From contig CM035808.1 in assembly GCA_020466095.1 (NCBI GenBank), positions 24,132,296-24,196,295 of the forward strand: a DNA stretch of 64,000 nt, given 5' to 3'. The DNA is from Chlorops oryzae. Taxonomy: Eukaryota > Arthropoda > Insecta > Diptera > Chloropidae. The stretch's first letter is position 1. Each line of letters starts with the position of its first letter. Positions 11,000 through 20,396 of the stretch are shown here, one piece after another. Both the position numbers and the translations under genes were made by a program. The notes beneath the pieces were generated by a model. It saw only the letters and a program-made list of their open reading frames with translations, did no database searches and had not been told where the DNA came from.

Positions 11000-12709
11000 T
11001 TTATTTTATTAATTATAGTTATTTATTGTTTAATTTAAGCGATTATGTGTGATTTCTTTGGAGATAGTTGAGGGTAATTTAAAATCTGCAGATATTAATT
11101 ATATTTTAAGGAAACTTTTTTATAAGCGCTCTTTTAAAGATTTTGTTAATTAAATCTCCTTAAAATAAATATATGCATATTTAGTAAGATCTTTCCTATC
11201 AAAGATCAATCAGATTTATGTCTAATCCGTTTGAATGAAAAATAGTAACTTCAATTTGAAGCCAGGAACATTTTTCCAAAACATATTGAATAATTTAATG
11301 TGCGCCTTGATTTTTTAATGCTTTTAAATTGAGTTCAGGGTTGTTTCATATTCAATTTTTTCCTTTCATGTTAGATAGAAGTCAAAGAGGGACACCGTAG
11401 GAATTTCGCGAATATGCTTGTAATTGATTTTAAAATTTAATGAATTCGTCGAATAATGCAATTTAATGCAGACTGCAGCGGACCGTATTTGCATACGTCA
11501 ATCGTCAGCGCTAGACCGAAGGCAATTAAATTACTGGTACGAGAAGTATGAAGCCATTTATGTATAAATTACCCCACCATTCTCTGCCATCGAAAACGTT
11601 TGCATTAATAATTCTATTACAAACAAGATGAGTTCGAACATTGGCGATAAATAATTTTATTAAATACATGCATGTGGAAAAGGCATAAACTCATTGGATG
11701 TTTTTAGGCGTACGAGCAAATTTTTTTTGATGCCACAAATGCGGTGAGTTTTTCATTTTATTACGTGATATTTAAATAGAACAAAAGCCCATAAAAACAC
11801 TAGGATGTTCTTTTTTTGTTAAAATTCCTATGAGAACAACCAAATTAGAATGGGGCATTAAAAAACTAAAGGTCTTAAATTATTTTAAATCAACTCCGAA
11901 GCTAAAAAGTTTCGTGAGCAAAAATAGTTAATTTCAATAATTTTTTACCATGAACATAAACAATTCCATACCATTAAGTAGCCACATTATCTAATTTGGG
12001 TTGTGTCGAAAATTATGGTCGAAAATTAAACACGACGTTATTAAATATAAAATAAAAACTGAATATTTTCGAAAATTAAATTGATATTGTGATTGGTACA
12101 TATTGCTAGTACATAGAGCTTATATTATTTACTAAGAGCATGTTACTAAAATTAAATTTTTTGTTGCATACTACGGGGGGTTTTAGATTGAACTACTGGT
12201 TTATTTACTCATCAAAGTTATGAACGAATATATAGAAATTTGCAAAAGAAAGTAATTGCAGCGCATGAATAGAACTAACACCAAAACTTTCAATCAAAGT
12301 TGCAGTCGAGACTTCTCAATTCTTGTAACCAGGTCAACCACAAGTATGAATTTTGAGCCCTAAAAATATACATGACAATATTTGGAATGTTTCTGATAGC
12401 GAGCCTTAAATGTTTCTTGAAAAACGGGATATTTATACACACCTTCATTGTACGGATTATGTGAGAGCTGGAACTAAGCTTCACACTCATAGATCCATAT
12501 ATATTTTCATCAATATTGACATTGATAATTTTAGGAATCAATTTAAATGTTTGAATGCGGTGCTCACAACGTTGTAAGACTGTAATTTTGCAGTAGAAAT
12601 TGCTTTGAGAAGTTGTTTTCTTTGAACTGTGCCAGAATTTAAAATTTTTACTGACCAACTACAACAGTGAATGTTCCCAAAGGCGAAAATTCAGTGTTCG
12701 TCCGTTAAT
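11000..12709. other. Gene-free stretch downstream of mei-9
   Basis: This is AT-rich sequence with the mei-9 polyadenylation signal at 11164-11169. I find no coding frame with family features, RNA gene or clear repeat up to the inverted-repeat element at 12710. Confidence 0.4.
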
Positions 12710-13280
12710 GGCCCTCTCCAGCTCTGTAAGGAATCTCAGCAGGATTTTTCTTGATATTCCGTAGCATAATTTCATTTTTAATGCAATAGTGACAATCTAT
12801 ATATCTATATATTTAACATCAAGACGTTTCTTATAATCGAAAATTTTATATTTCATTTATCCATTTCTGAAAATTACACATTGAACCTTGTTAAATCCAT
12901 TTAATTTATTTCGAACTTGCCTCTTCTGTCAAAATTCCTATCAGAAAGGACGGAAAATTCAATATTTCTAATACGCCTTCCACACGTAGATCGAAATTGC
13001 TCAATTTCAAAAAATTTCAGAACAAATTTGACATTTAAAATTGAGGCAATTGAAATTTTGTTCTGAAATTGCTCAATTTCGATCTACGTGTGGCAGGCAT
13101 ATAACAGAAAAATCTGCGTTACCGTGTTTTATTTACAGCCAGAAAGGGAGCGAAAACAGAAACTACTTTTTGACGAACTGGAGACTGTTAACAGAAAATT
13201 TCTGACACAAAAATTCCTTCAGCATTTCTTTTGCTTTTTTTATATGAAGTTTTTCATTTCTGACAGAGCTGTAGAGGGCC
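12710..13280. mobile_element. Diverged TIR element (about 570 bp) with nested palindrome
   Basis: The ends GGCCCTCTCCAGCTCTGT (12710-12727) and, inverted, GGCCCTCTACAGCTCTGT (13280-13263) differ at one base in 18. The target duplication is not clear. The interior is non-coding and contains the smaller palindromic element at about 12973-13100. Confidence 0.5.
12973..13100. mobile_element. Small palindromic MITE
   Basis: The arms read CCACACGTAGATCGAAATTG at 12980 and its inverse ending at 13092, extended by CAATTTCAGAACAAA on each side of a short centre. The arms are about 45 bp and nearly perfect, so the 128-bp unit can fold almost end to end. It sits inside the 12710-13280 element, so it inserted later. 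Confidence 0.6.
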
Positions 13281-14680
13281 CTTTATGTTAAAATGAAATT
13301 TGCGTCCAATTGAAATGATTACAAAAAAAAGAGAGAGACAGACAGATAGAGAGAGAGAGTTAAATTGCTGCATCTTGCATGCGCTTGCAAAAAGAAATTC
13401 CAAGCATTAGGGGAAACTTTGAAAATTCCTTTTCATATTTAGAACATATTCCTACCATGGACTAAAGCATTACAAGCGTTTGAATTTATACCAGTTAAGA
13501 GAATATTCATTCGAAATTCCAATTTCACGTTCATGCATGCCAACGTGCATAAATATACCCAGCAAACATTTTCGGCATGAGTCCGAAATGAGTCTAAAAT
13601 ATTTAGATTAGATTAAGATTAAATTAGCTAATTATGAGGGCTCACACTCTAAATAAGGATTAGAAAGTTTTCAATAAGCGCCGAAGGTATGTATATCCCA
13701 CTTCAATCAATCATTTTAAATAGTTTCAGATTTTCTACTATTTTTGGTTATTTTTAAGAATGAAATATCTCACTTTTAATTCTCCTTAAATAATTAAATA
13801 ATTAAGTAAATCCTAGACTTGTTGCTAATAAAAAGCTTATACTACTGGAAATAGTTCATGGGAAAAAGGAAGCCTGTTCAATTCTAGCAACTGTACTTTA
13901 TCTTTTGGGGTTGCTGTACGAGATCGATTGCCACCAATTGTTAAACTGGCATGAAAGTTCAATTCCTCAATTTGATGCATATTTGAACTAAAAATTTATT
14001 CAAATTCTCTTCACGATAAAAGAATAGGAAAAACGGAAAATTCACTTTTTGATTTCAAACATACCCATATACATACATATTTATATGTATGCATGTATGT
14101 AGTTAGCTTGTGGTATGTTTGTGTGTTTTCGGTTTGAACCTGTAAAATTTGTGTTTCAATATTTAAACGTATAAAATGTAAAAGGAGGTCGAAGGGGTAA
14201 GACTTCATTCATTCAATCGTTCAAAGGAATGCCGAAAAGGAATTTCAACAGACAAAATAATGCTTCTGCAACGCATATTGTTGAGCCTTTCAGCATTCTT
14301 TTGTGACAAGTAAGTGCAATAAATCAAAGAATGAATATTTATTTTGTGTGCTTTTTTTTTATGTTCGCCAATTTAATTCTTATATGTATGTATGAGGGAA
14401 GGATACGTTTTCAATATGCCGAAATTTGGGGTAAAATTTAATATTTTCAAATGAAAATTTCTTTCATATGGCAATGCCACAAAGAGTTCAGTTCAAGATA
14501 AATAAAATAAATTAAATTTTTCTCTTAAAATCAAATATTTTTCTCATCTTTTTAAATGAATTCATGAGAATGTTTTGTGTAGATAGATACACAAGTAAAA
14601 TGGTTCGGAATGCAAAGCTCGAAGACATATATGAATATTTTAAAATTTTAATAATGGAATTTTAAATTTTAAATACAAAA
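13281..14680. other. Gene-free stretch with a lone CCCAGCAAACATTTTC end
   Basis: Low-complexity GA repeats lie at 13330-13360. CCCAGCAAACATTTTC at about 13559 equals the tip of the piggyBac-type element at 49670, but no partner end is found here. TA/GTAT-rich microsatellite sequence lies at 14060-14105. No coding region is supported. Confidence 0.4.
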
Positions 14681-14747
14681 TTTTATGTGCCAATGACGCA
14701 CAAAATGAATTTAATACAATCACACATTTTTGATATTATGAATTATC
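14681..14747 (+). pseudogene. 67-bp copy of mei-9 exon 4
   Basis: This segment aligns without gaps to 8361-8427 in mei-9 exon 4 with about 6 mismatches in 67 bases. It includes the identical blocks CCAATGACGCACAAAATGA and TTTAATACAATC. The similarity stops abruptly on both sides and no neighbouring mei-9 sequence is present, so it is a captured or templated fragment rather than a processed gene copy. It cannot encode a product on its own. Confidence 0.8.
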
Positions 14748-14749
14748 AG

Positions 14750-15160
14750 TGTTGCGCGTACCGTGGCCAAGCACGCTTTAAGAATCTATCTATGCTCCAC
14801 TCACCATTGTTATTGTTCCTACGGTTCAGCTGGGCGTAGAGTTGTAACGAATTCGCACACGTATATATATTGAATTATTTCTTATTGCTATTTATTTCTC
14901 AATTTCCGTTAAAACAAACAATCAAACGTAAATATATGGAATTTCTTTCATCTTCGTCTCATAAAGCAAATGCCAATTTAGTCCACAAATCTAGTAGATA
15001 ATTCATTTGCATGATCGGACATCAGATCTGTAAATACAGCAAAGGAAAAGTATTATATATATTGTATATTTGTAATTTAATTAGGTATTTATTAATTAAT
15101 AAATTGGAAATATAATAGAAAAATATTGTTAAATTAACCTGCATTAGATCAATCCAGTCT
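14750..15160. other. Non-coding stretch left of the polyQ-type repeat
   Basis: On the minus strand a GTGAGT donor-like site follows AACAATAACAATG near 14805, after an unexpectedly GC-balanced 80 bp. On the minus strand near 15138 there is also a donor-like CAG|GTTAATTT after EDWIDLMQ. Either could be an exon edge of a minus-strand gene running through the polyQ locus, but I cannot assemble a consistent gene. Confidence 0.25.
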
Positions 15161-15165
15161 TCCTG

Positions 15166-15668
15166 CTGTTGTTGTTGTTGTTGCGTTTTTACTGCTGTTG
15201 TTGCGGTTGCTGCTGCTGTTGTTGTTGCAGCAGTTGTTGTTGCTGTTGTTGCAGCAGTTGTTGTTGCGGTTGCTGCTGTTGTTGTTGCGGTTGCTGCTGC
15301 TGTTGTTGTTGCAGCAGTTGTTGTTGCGGTTGCTGCTGCTGTTGTTGCAGCAGTTTTTGTTGTTGCCGTTGCTGCTGTTTTGTTGCAGCAGTTGTTGTTG
15401 CGTTTACTGCTGTTTTGCAGCAGTTGTTGTTGTTGTTGCGGTTGCTGCTGCTTGTTTGTTGCTGTTGTTGCAGCATTGTTGTTGCGGTTGCTCTGCTGTT
15501 GTTGCGCAGTTGTTGTTGTTGCGTTTACTGCTGTTGTTGCAGCAGTTGTTGTTGTTGTTGCGGTTGCTGCCCCGGAGCGCGGGGGGGGGGGGCCGGCGGC
15601 GGCGGTAGATCGGCGGCGGCGGTAATCGGCCTTTGCGGGCCCCTCTGTCCATGCTGCTGCTGATGACG
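15166..15668 (-). repeat. CAA/CAG (opa-type) polyglutamine repeat locus
   Basis: About 400 bp of imperfect tandem repeats; on the minus strand units of about 30 bp read QQQQPQQQLLQ. The right end has a credible minus-strand acceptor (TTCAACAG| at 15670/15669), after which the frame reads RHQQQHGQRGPQRP, then a Pro/Ala stretch, then polyQ. This looks like a coding exon of a Gln-rich transcriptional or RNA-binding protein. The frame is broken by TAA where the unit changes to GCGTTTACTGCTG (plus strand), and 15571-15640 is an anomalous GC-rich patch with a G12 run. Repeat collapse or a local assembly error could account for the broken frame. The gene is not identified. Confidence 0.55.
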
Positions 15669-15715
15669 CTGTTGAATATTAAAAATTGATATTCAAATTC
15701 CTATTTCGATTTGCA

Positions 15716-15796
15716 CTGTGAGCCGCTGTATTTCTGCGGCGTATCGCCGCACGCACGCAGCCAATCCCTCCACTTGGAAAAGTGAATCTGTAAATT
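15716..15796 (-). CDS. Possible exon upstream of the polyQ repeat
   Basis: On the minus strand an acceptor (AATTTACAG|) is followed by IHFSKWRDWLRACGDTP and then QKYSGSQCKSK before a stop. Upstream, at about 15928, CAATCAAG|GTAAGT is a good donor after FITPICSIK. The two would splice in phase across an intron of about 130 bp. I do not recognise the peptide. The upstream part (SGWDILISS) overlaps a TTCCGGCTGGGATA tip that occurs in nearby transposon debris, so it may be repeat-derived. Confidence 0.3.
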
Positions 15797-16084
15797 TAAA
15801 TTTGTAATTAATAAAAATCCTTTTAATCTTTTAGTAATGACTCTCCAACTCTTATAGAAATGAAATACTTTATATAAAAAATAATTCATTTCTTAAAAAA
15901 CTGGAGAGCGTCTCATCGAAGCACTTACCTTGATTGAACATATTGGAGTAATGAAGGCACGCCAAATTTTATGCCGAACCAAAGAGGATATTAGAATATC
16001 CCAGCCGGAAAAGTCACGGTGAAACAATCGATTACTTCATCATGACATAAAGTCGCGAATTCTCATGATTGTACAACACCAAAT

Positions 16085-17205
16085 TTGTAATGAAATTTAC
16101 AAATAAACGGCATTGCCAGTCATAAGAGTATATGTCACGAGTTGGTCATCGAAAGTGGAGTAGATCCACTCCGTCGTATCACTATCTCTATTGATGACAA
16201 TGCCATTGTGCCGGTTTACACAGGGAGACAAAACGGGAGACACTGGAAAGAAACACATGAGAGTGACGGAGATGGAATTTCCTTCGTCTCTGTCACTCTC
16301 ATGTGTTTCCTTCCAGTGTCTCCCATAATCTAAACACGGACATTGGAGTTGCAATTAATAACATTGTCATTGCAATTGAGAACTCAAATTTTCTCTTTGA
16401 GATCCTTGGTGAAAACATGCATCAATTGAGTCGCTCAGTGGATAAAGGTAATAAGTACAAAAATTTTAGTCAACAATTTGACGACAGAACAGTTCAAGTT
16501 GACTTTAGAACTAGTTGCTACAACAAAATTCAAAATTTATATTGCAAACTTAATTATTAAGGCTGCTTTTACTATTTGTAACAAATACTTAAAAGTCATT
16601 AAAGGAAGTCTATCTACGCTAAATCTGAAAAACTCTAAAAATGGACTCATTCCCTTTATCCACTGAGAGACTGAATTGATACTTCACGATAAAATTTCCG
16701 GCTGGGATAAGAGCACACGCAAATCTAATGCCACGCGTCCTTTCATTAGTTCTGACCATATATGGTCATACATCGTTTTGTCTTTGCCGATGAACGGTAT
16801 TTATAAATCGTTCTGTATACATAGCAGTGTTGGAAAATGGAAATTTCAGTGTGTACCTAAAATGATCCATAAATTGTACCTAAATATAGTAAAGTGTACC
16901 TAATATACCCAGCCGGATTTTTGTCCATAAATGGTAAATTCATTAATGTTTTCACCGAAGACATCAAGGGATAAAATTTGAGTACTTCTCAAATCTGATG
17001 ACATGGTGACATTTAAAGGAGATGTTATTCACACCAATTCTAATGGAAATGTCATCGAGAGAAGGTGTTATTCACTCCCGAACGATGACATTGTCTTGCA
17101 AAACGAGAGGTACTGATACGATGGAGTAGATCTATTCCAATTTCGATCATATATATGCTTATAACGGCCAATGCCGCTTCTGTGTAAATTTCATGAGAAT
17201 ATTGC
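16085..17205. mobile_element. Large, decayed foldback element
   Basis: Two arms match in inverted orientation: about 16085-16215 plus 16325-16417 on the left, and about 16945-17205 on the right. Matching anchors are GAAATTTAC...CGGCATTG, GAGTAGATC(C/T)ACTCC and the ACTCAAATTTT...GGTGAAAAC block. The arms are diverged by roughly a quarter. A second inverted pair (CTCAGTGGATAAAGG at about 16435 and its inverse at about 16657) lies inside. Tips of CCCAGCCGGAA type occur at 16000, 16700 and 16910, so this is probably several related elements inserted in one another. No coding region is present. Confidence 0.55.
16235..16323. repeat. 89-bp long hairpin
   Basis: GGGAGACACTGGAAAGAAAC... at 16235 pairs with its inverse ending ...TTCCAGTGTCTCCC at 16323. 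The stem is about 38 bp with about 3 mismatches and the loop about 10 bp. It interrupts the left arm of the foldback element at 16085-17205. A transcript would fold into a miRNA-precursor-sized hairpin, but a tiny palindromic MITE is as likely. Confidence 0.6.
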
Positions 17206-17467
17206 AATAGAATCAGGAGTAGTCGCGGATAACCACAGAAGAGCTTTCATCATTTCATTCACTAAAAAATTTCTTCCTCTTGAAATTGTACCTAAAATGG
17301 ACGAATTGTACCTAATGTACCTTTGAAGTGAAAAAGGGCCGAAAAAGGTACAATTACACCTACTTTTCCAACACTGATGCATAGCTTTGTAGGAGCTATT
17401 GTGTAATAGCATTGACAGACATATGGTGTAAAGTCTATAGACTTCACACTACAATGAAAGAAGTCTA

Positions 17468-18727
17468 ACAGGTTGGCTGATAAGTCCCCGGTCTGACACA
17501 TAGATGGCGTCGCTAGTATTAAATGCATATTATTTTTATATAGTGGCAACCTTCAAATGATTCGTGTCAAAATTTGACGTCTGTAAGTCAATTAGTTTGT
17601 GAGATAGAGCGTCTTTTGTGAAGCAACTTTTGTTATTGTGAAAAAAATGGAAAAAAAGGAATTTCGTGTTTTGATAAAATACTGTTTTCTGAAGGGAAAA
17701 AATACAGTGGAAGCAAAAACTTGGCTTGATAATGAGTTTCCGGACTCTGCCCAAGGAAAATCAACAATAATTGATTGGTATGCAAAATTCAAGCGTGGTG
17801 AAATGAGCACGGAGGACGGTGAACGCAGTGGACGCCCGAAAGAGGTGGTTACCGACGAAAACATCAAAAAATGATTTTGAATGAAGTTGATCGAGATAGC
17901 AGAGGCCTTAAAGATATCAAAGGAACGTGTCGGTCATATCATTCATCAATATTTGGATATGAAAAAGCTCTGTGCAAAATGAGTGCCGCGCGAGCTCACA
18001 TTTGACCAAAAACAACAACGTGTTGATGATTCTGAGCGGTGTTTGCAGCTGTTAACTCGCAATACACCCGAGTTTTTGCGTCGATATGTGACAATGGATG
18101 AAACATGGCTCTATCACTACACTCCTGAGTCCAATCGACAGTCGGCTGAGTGGACAGCGATCGGTGAACCGTCTCCGAAGCGTGGAAAGACTCAAAAGTC
18201 CGCTGGCAAAGTTTTTTGGGATGGGCATGGAATAATTTTTATCGATTATCTTGAGAAGGGAAAAACCATCAACAGTGACTATTATATGTCGTTATTGGAG
18301 CGTTTGAAGGTCGAAATCGCGGCAAAACGGCCCCATATGAAGAAGAAAAAAGTGTTGTTCCACCAAGACAACGCACCGTGCCACAAGTCATTGAGAACGA
18401 TGGCAAAAATTCATGAATTAGGCTTCGAATTGCTTCCCCACCCACCGTATTCTCCAGATCTGGCCCCCAGCGACTTTTTCTTGTTCTCAGACCTCAAAAG
18501 GATGCTCGCAGGGAAAAAATTTGGCTGCAATGAGGAGGTGATCGCCGAAACTGAGGCCTATTTTGAGGCAAAACCGAAGGAGTACTACCAAAATGGTATC
18601 AAAAAATTGGACGGTCGTTATAATCGTTGTATCGCTCTTGAAGGGAACTATGTTGAATAATAAAAACGAATTTTGACAAAAAAATGTGTTTTTCTTTGTT
18701 AGACCGGGGACTTATCAGCCAACCTGT
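17468..18727 (+). mobile_element. Himar1-like mariner transposon (irritans subfamily)
   Basis: The 27-bp terminal inverted repeats are identical to each other, beginning ACAGGTTGGCTGATAAGTCC, at 17468-17494 and 18727-18701. TA flanks both ends (17466-17467, 18728-18729). The 1260-bp length is slightly below the family's roughly 1.29 kb, which agrees with several small internal deletions. The tips and the transposase match the Himar group as I know it from the horn fly. It is inserted in the TIR element 17409-19174. Confidence 0.95.
17647..18660 (+). pseudogene. Himar1-like mariner transposase, broken
   Basis: This is a DD34D transposase of the Tc1/mariner family. The N-terminal HTH region starts MEKKEFRVLIKYCF and ends prematurely at 17874, because small deletions near 17868-17885 shift the frame. 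The frame resumes as MKLIEIAEALKISKE-type sequence in another phase and then meets TGA at 17980-17982 where the family has Trp (before VPRELTF). From 17983 a 225-codon frame is open. It has the catalytic aspartates in VTMDETWLYHY, LFHQDNAPCHKS and YSPDLAPSDFFLF, but lacks four residues (12 nt) after KSAGKV. The protein is otherwise almost unchanged from the family consensus, so the lesions are few and recent. No functional product is expected. Confidence 0.93.
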
Positions 18728-19187
18728 TATGTTGGGGTGACACACTACAATTGATTGTGGATTTCTATTGTGGACTTCTTTAAAACAGCTGATAATTGAA
18801 AATTAAAACAACAACAAAAACAATAAACACATTTTGGTAGCATTTAGCCTCGATTTTATCTCAAAAGAATCCATGAAAATATCGTTTGTTTGTTATATAA
18901 ATCCATAGGATGGAATTAATTTCATGCATTTCGCATAAATTACTTGAAACTAGAAATTTAAACATCTGGTTTCCGATAAAATAATCGATATTTCGTTTAA
19001 TTTGGTGCGGCGTTGCCGTATCAATCTAAGAAGTCCACAATAAATCCTCCCTTTCAATGTAGTGTGAAGTCTATAAAAAGTCTATGTTGGCTAAGGTAGA
19101 CTTTTGAGAAATACCTATGTGTGTCACCTAGACTTCACACCATCATGGTGTAAAATACCTATGTCTGTCAGTGCTAATATATATATG

Positions 19188-19628
19188 TTTCGTGTTTTCA
19201 AAGTATTAAAGCAAAGGATGTGTACCCAGTTGACCAAAACATTCGCTTGCGATTCGAAAGCGAACGTTAACGCGAACTTTAAGCGAACAAAGCGTTCGCT
19301 TTCGAATTCGAGAATAGTTCGCTGGCACACAATTCGTGGATATGTTCGTACGCCAAACAAGAAATTAATAGAGGCCTTAAGAAATAGAAAGGCGCACATA
19401 TTGATGGTCAATGAGTTTAGGAGCACAAAGTTGTGCGCAAAGTGTTTTGCCCCCAACAAAACATCCCTGTCACCTCACAGGTACCAATTTTGTCCAAATT
19501 GCCGTACTTGTTTGAACAGGGATGAAAACGCCGGCAAAAACATCTTATATCTCGGACTGTGTCTCATACACAATAAAGAGAAGCATAAAAATTTCAAAAA
19601 GTCCACTATTCTAAATATCCCCCCCTAA
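19188..19628 (+). pseudogene. Fanzor/TnpB-like nuclease, C-terminal fragment
   Basis: The open frame (about 147 codons from the Met at 19188; it is also open further upstream into the neighbouring TIR element) carries the C-terminal signature of TnpB-like RNA-guided nucleases. It reads GYVRTPNKKLIEAL, then VNEFRSTKLCAKC, a second CPNC pair 20 residues later (a CX2C...CX2C zinc ribbon), and CLNRDENAGKNILYLGL, the RuvC-III motif with its catalytic Asp. In eukaryotes this architecture is Fanzor, usually carried by transposons. The RuvC-I Asp, the RuvC-II Glu and the whole N-terminal wedge/recognition part are missing. The frame begins right after the right end of the TIR element at 19174, so the 5' part was probably removed or separated by that insertion. 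A 12-bp inverted pair (CGAAAGCGAACG / CGTTCGCTTTCG, 19255-19303) lies in the fragment. It is a remnant, not expected to act. Confidence 0.75.
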
Positions 19629-19774
19629 TAATAACAAATAAATAAATAAATAATTAAATTTAAAGCCGCCGAATCCCAATATTCATGTGAGTAAAAATTT
19701 TTTTAACATTAAAAATATAAAAATGAGCTTCTAATGACAAAGTGAAATAATTTGAAAAACTTCCTTTTCCGTAG

Positions 19775-20053
19775 GCCCAAGGAGAGTACTGGAACGCATT
19801 CTTCAACAATCGAGGAGAAAAGGCATTCGAATTGTATGGAGAATATACTATAAATCTTCCAGTTTCCTTGGTATTTCCGACTAAGTTCAAAGCGCTTTCA
19901 ATTACTTTAAATCAAATCGTAGATAAATCACAATTCATTTTAGATCAACGTGAAACAGTTCTACGGGCATTGCGACTAGTTCAGCCCGACTTTGTTCCAA
20001 GATACACCGAAATTCGGTTATCCAAAACGGGAGTTGGAAAAAATGGCGAATAA
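19775..20053 (+). CDS. Unrecognised terminal exon, 92 codons
   Basis: A pyrimidine-rich acceptor (CTTCCTTTTCCGTAG|) is followed at once by an open frame starting AQGEYWNAFFNNRGEKAFELYG and ending LSKTGVGKNGE at a TAA. The in-frame codon just before the exon is TAG, so the frame fits an exon start exactly. Composition is that of a globular protein. I do not recognise the family. It lies 150 bp after the Fanzor-like fragment on the same strand, so it may be part of the same mobile element or the last exon of an unrelated gene. No partner exon was found. Confidence 0.3.
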   Translation, partial: AQGEYWNAFFNNRGEKAFELYGEYTINLPVSLVFPTKFKALSITLNQIVDKSQFILDQRETVLRALRLVQPDFVPRYTEIRLSKTGVGKNGE

Positions 20054-20396
20054 GCAGTTAATCTCCTACGAATGTATTGACGGCTGTGGGAGAGTTTTTT
20101 TTTTTAACAACAATCCATTTAAATTGGCACCTCTATATTCGAATGAGGTGCCAGACACCTTGGTGTTTAAGTTACCACTTAATAATGGAGTTTATTAAAA
20201 TTTCATGAAACTGTATCATCTGGGCGAATGAGAATTGAGGAAAGTGTGTTCGACGAGGCTAATAAACGATCTTCGGTTCTGTGGACAGGTAGTTTTTACT
20301 CACAAGTAGGGAGGAATTTCAATGCCGCTGCGAGGGCGATGGACACTGGAAGAAAAAAGGGTATACGCTAAGCAGCCACGGGTAGAGCTTTAATAA

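Larger units (their letters stand above)
17409..19174. mobile_element. TIR element interrupted by a mariner
   Basis: The tip GCATTGACAGACATATGGTG at 17409 has an inverted partner (CACCATGATGGTG...CTGTCAGTGC) ending at 19174. The similarity continues through GTGAAGTCTATAGACTTCACACTACA-type sequence at both ends. TAATA flanks both sides (17404-17408 and 19175-19179); the true target duplication may be only TA. Without the mariner at 17468-18727 (plus its TA) the element would be about 500 bp. It is non-autonomous with no ORF of its own. Confidence 0.65.

Noticed and set aside
15169..15663. Plus-strand Cys/Leu-rich ORFs
   Set aside because: Antisense readings of the CAA/CAG repeat; only the minus-strand Gln frame has exon-like edges.
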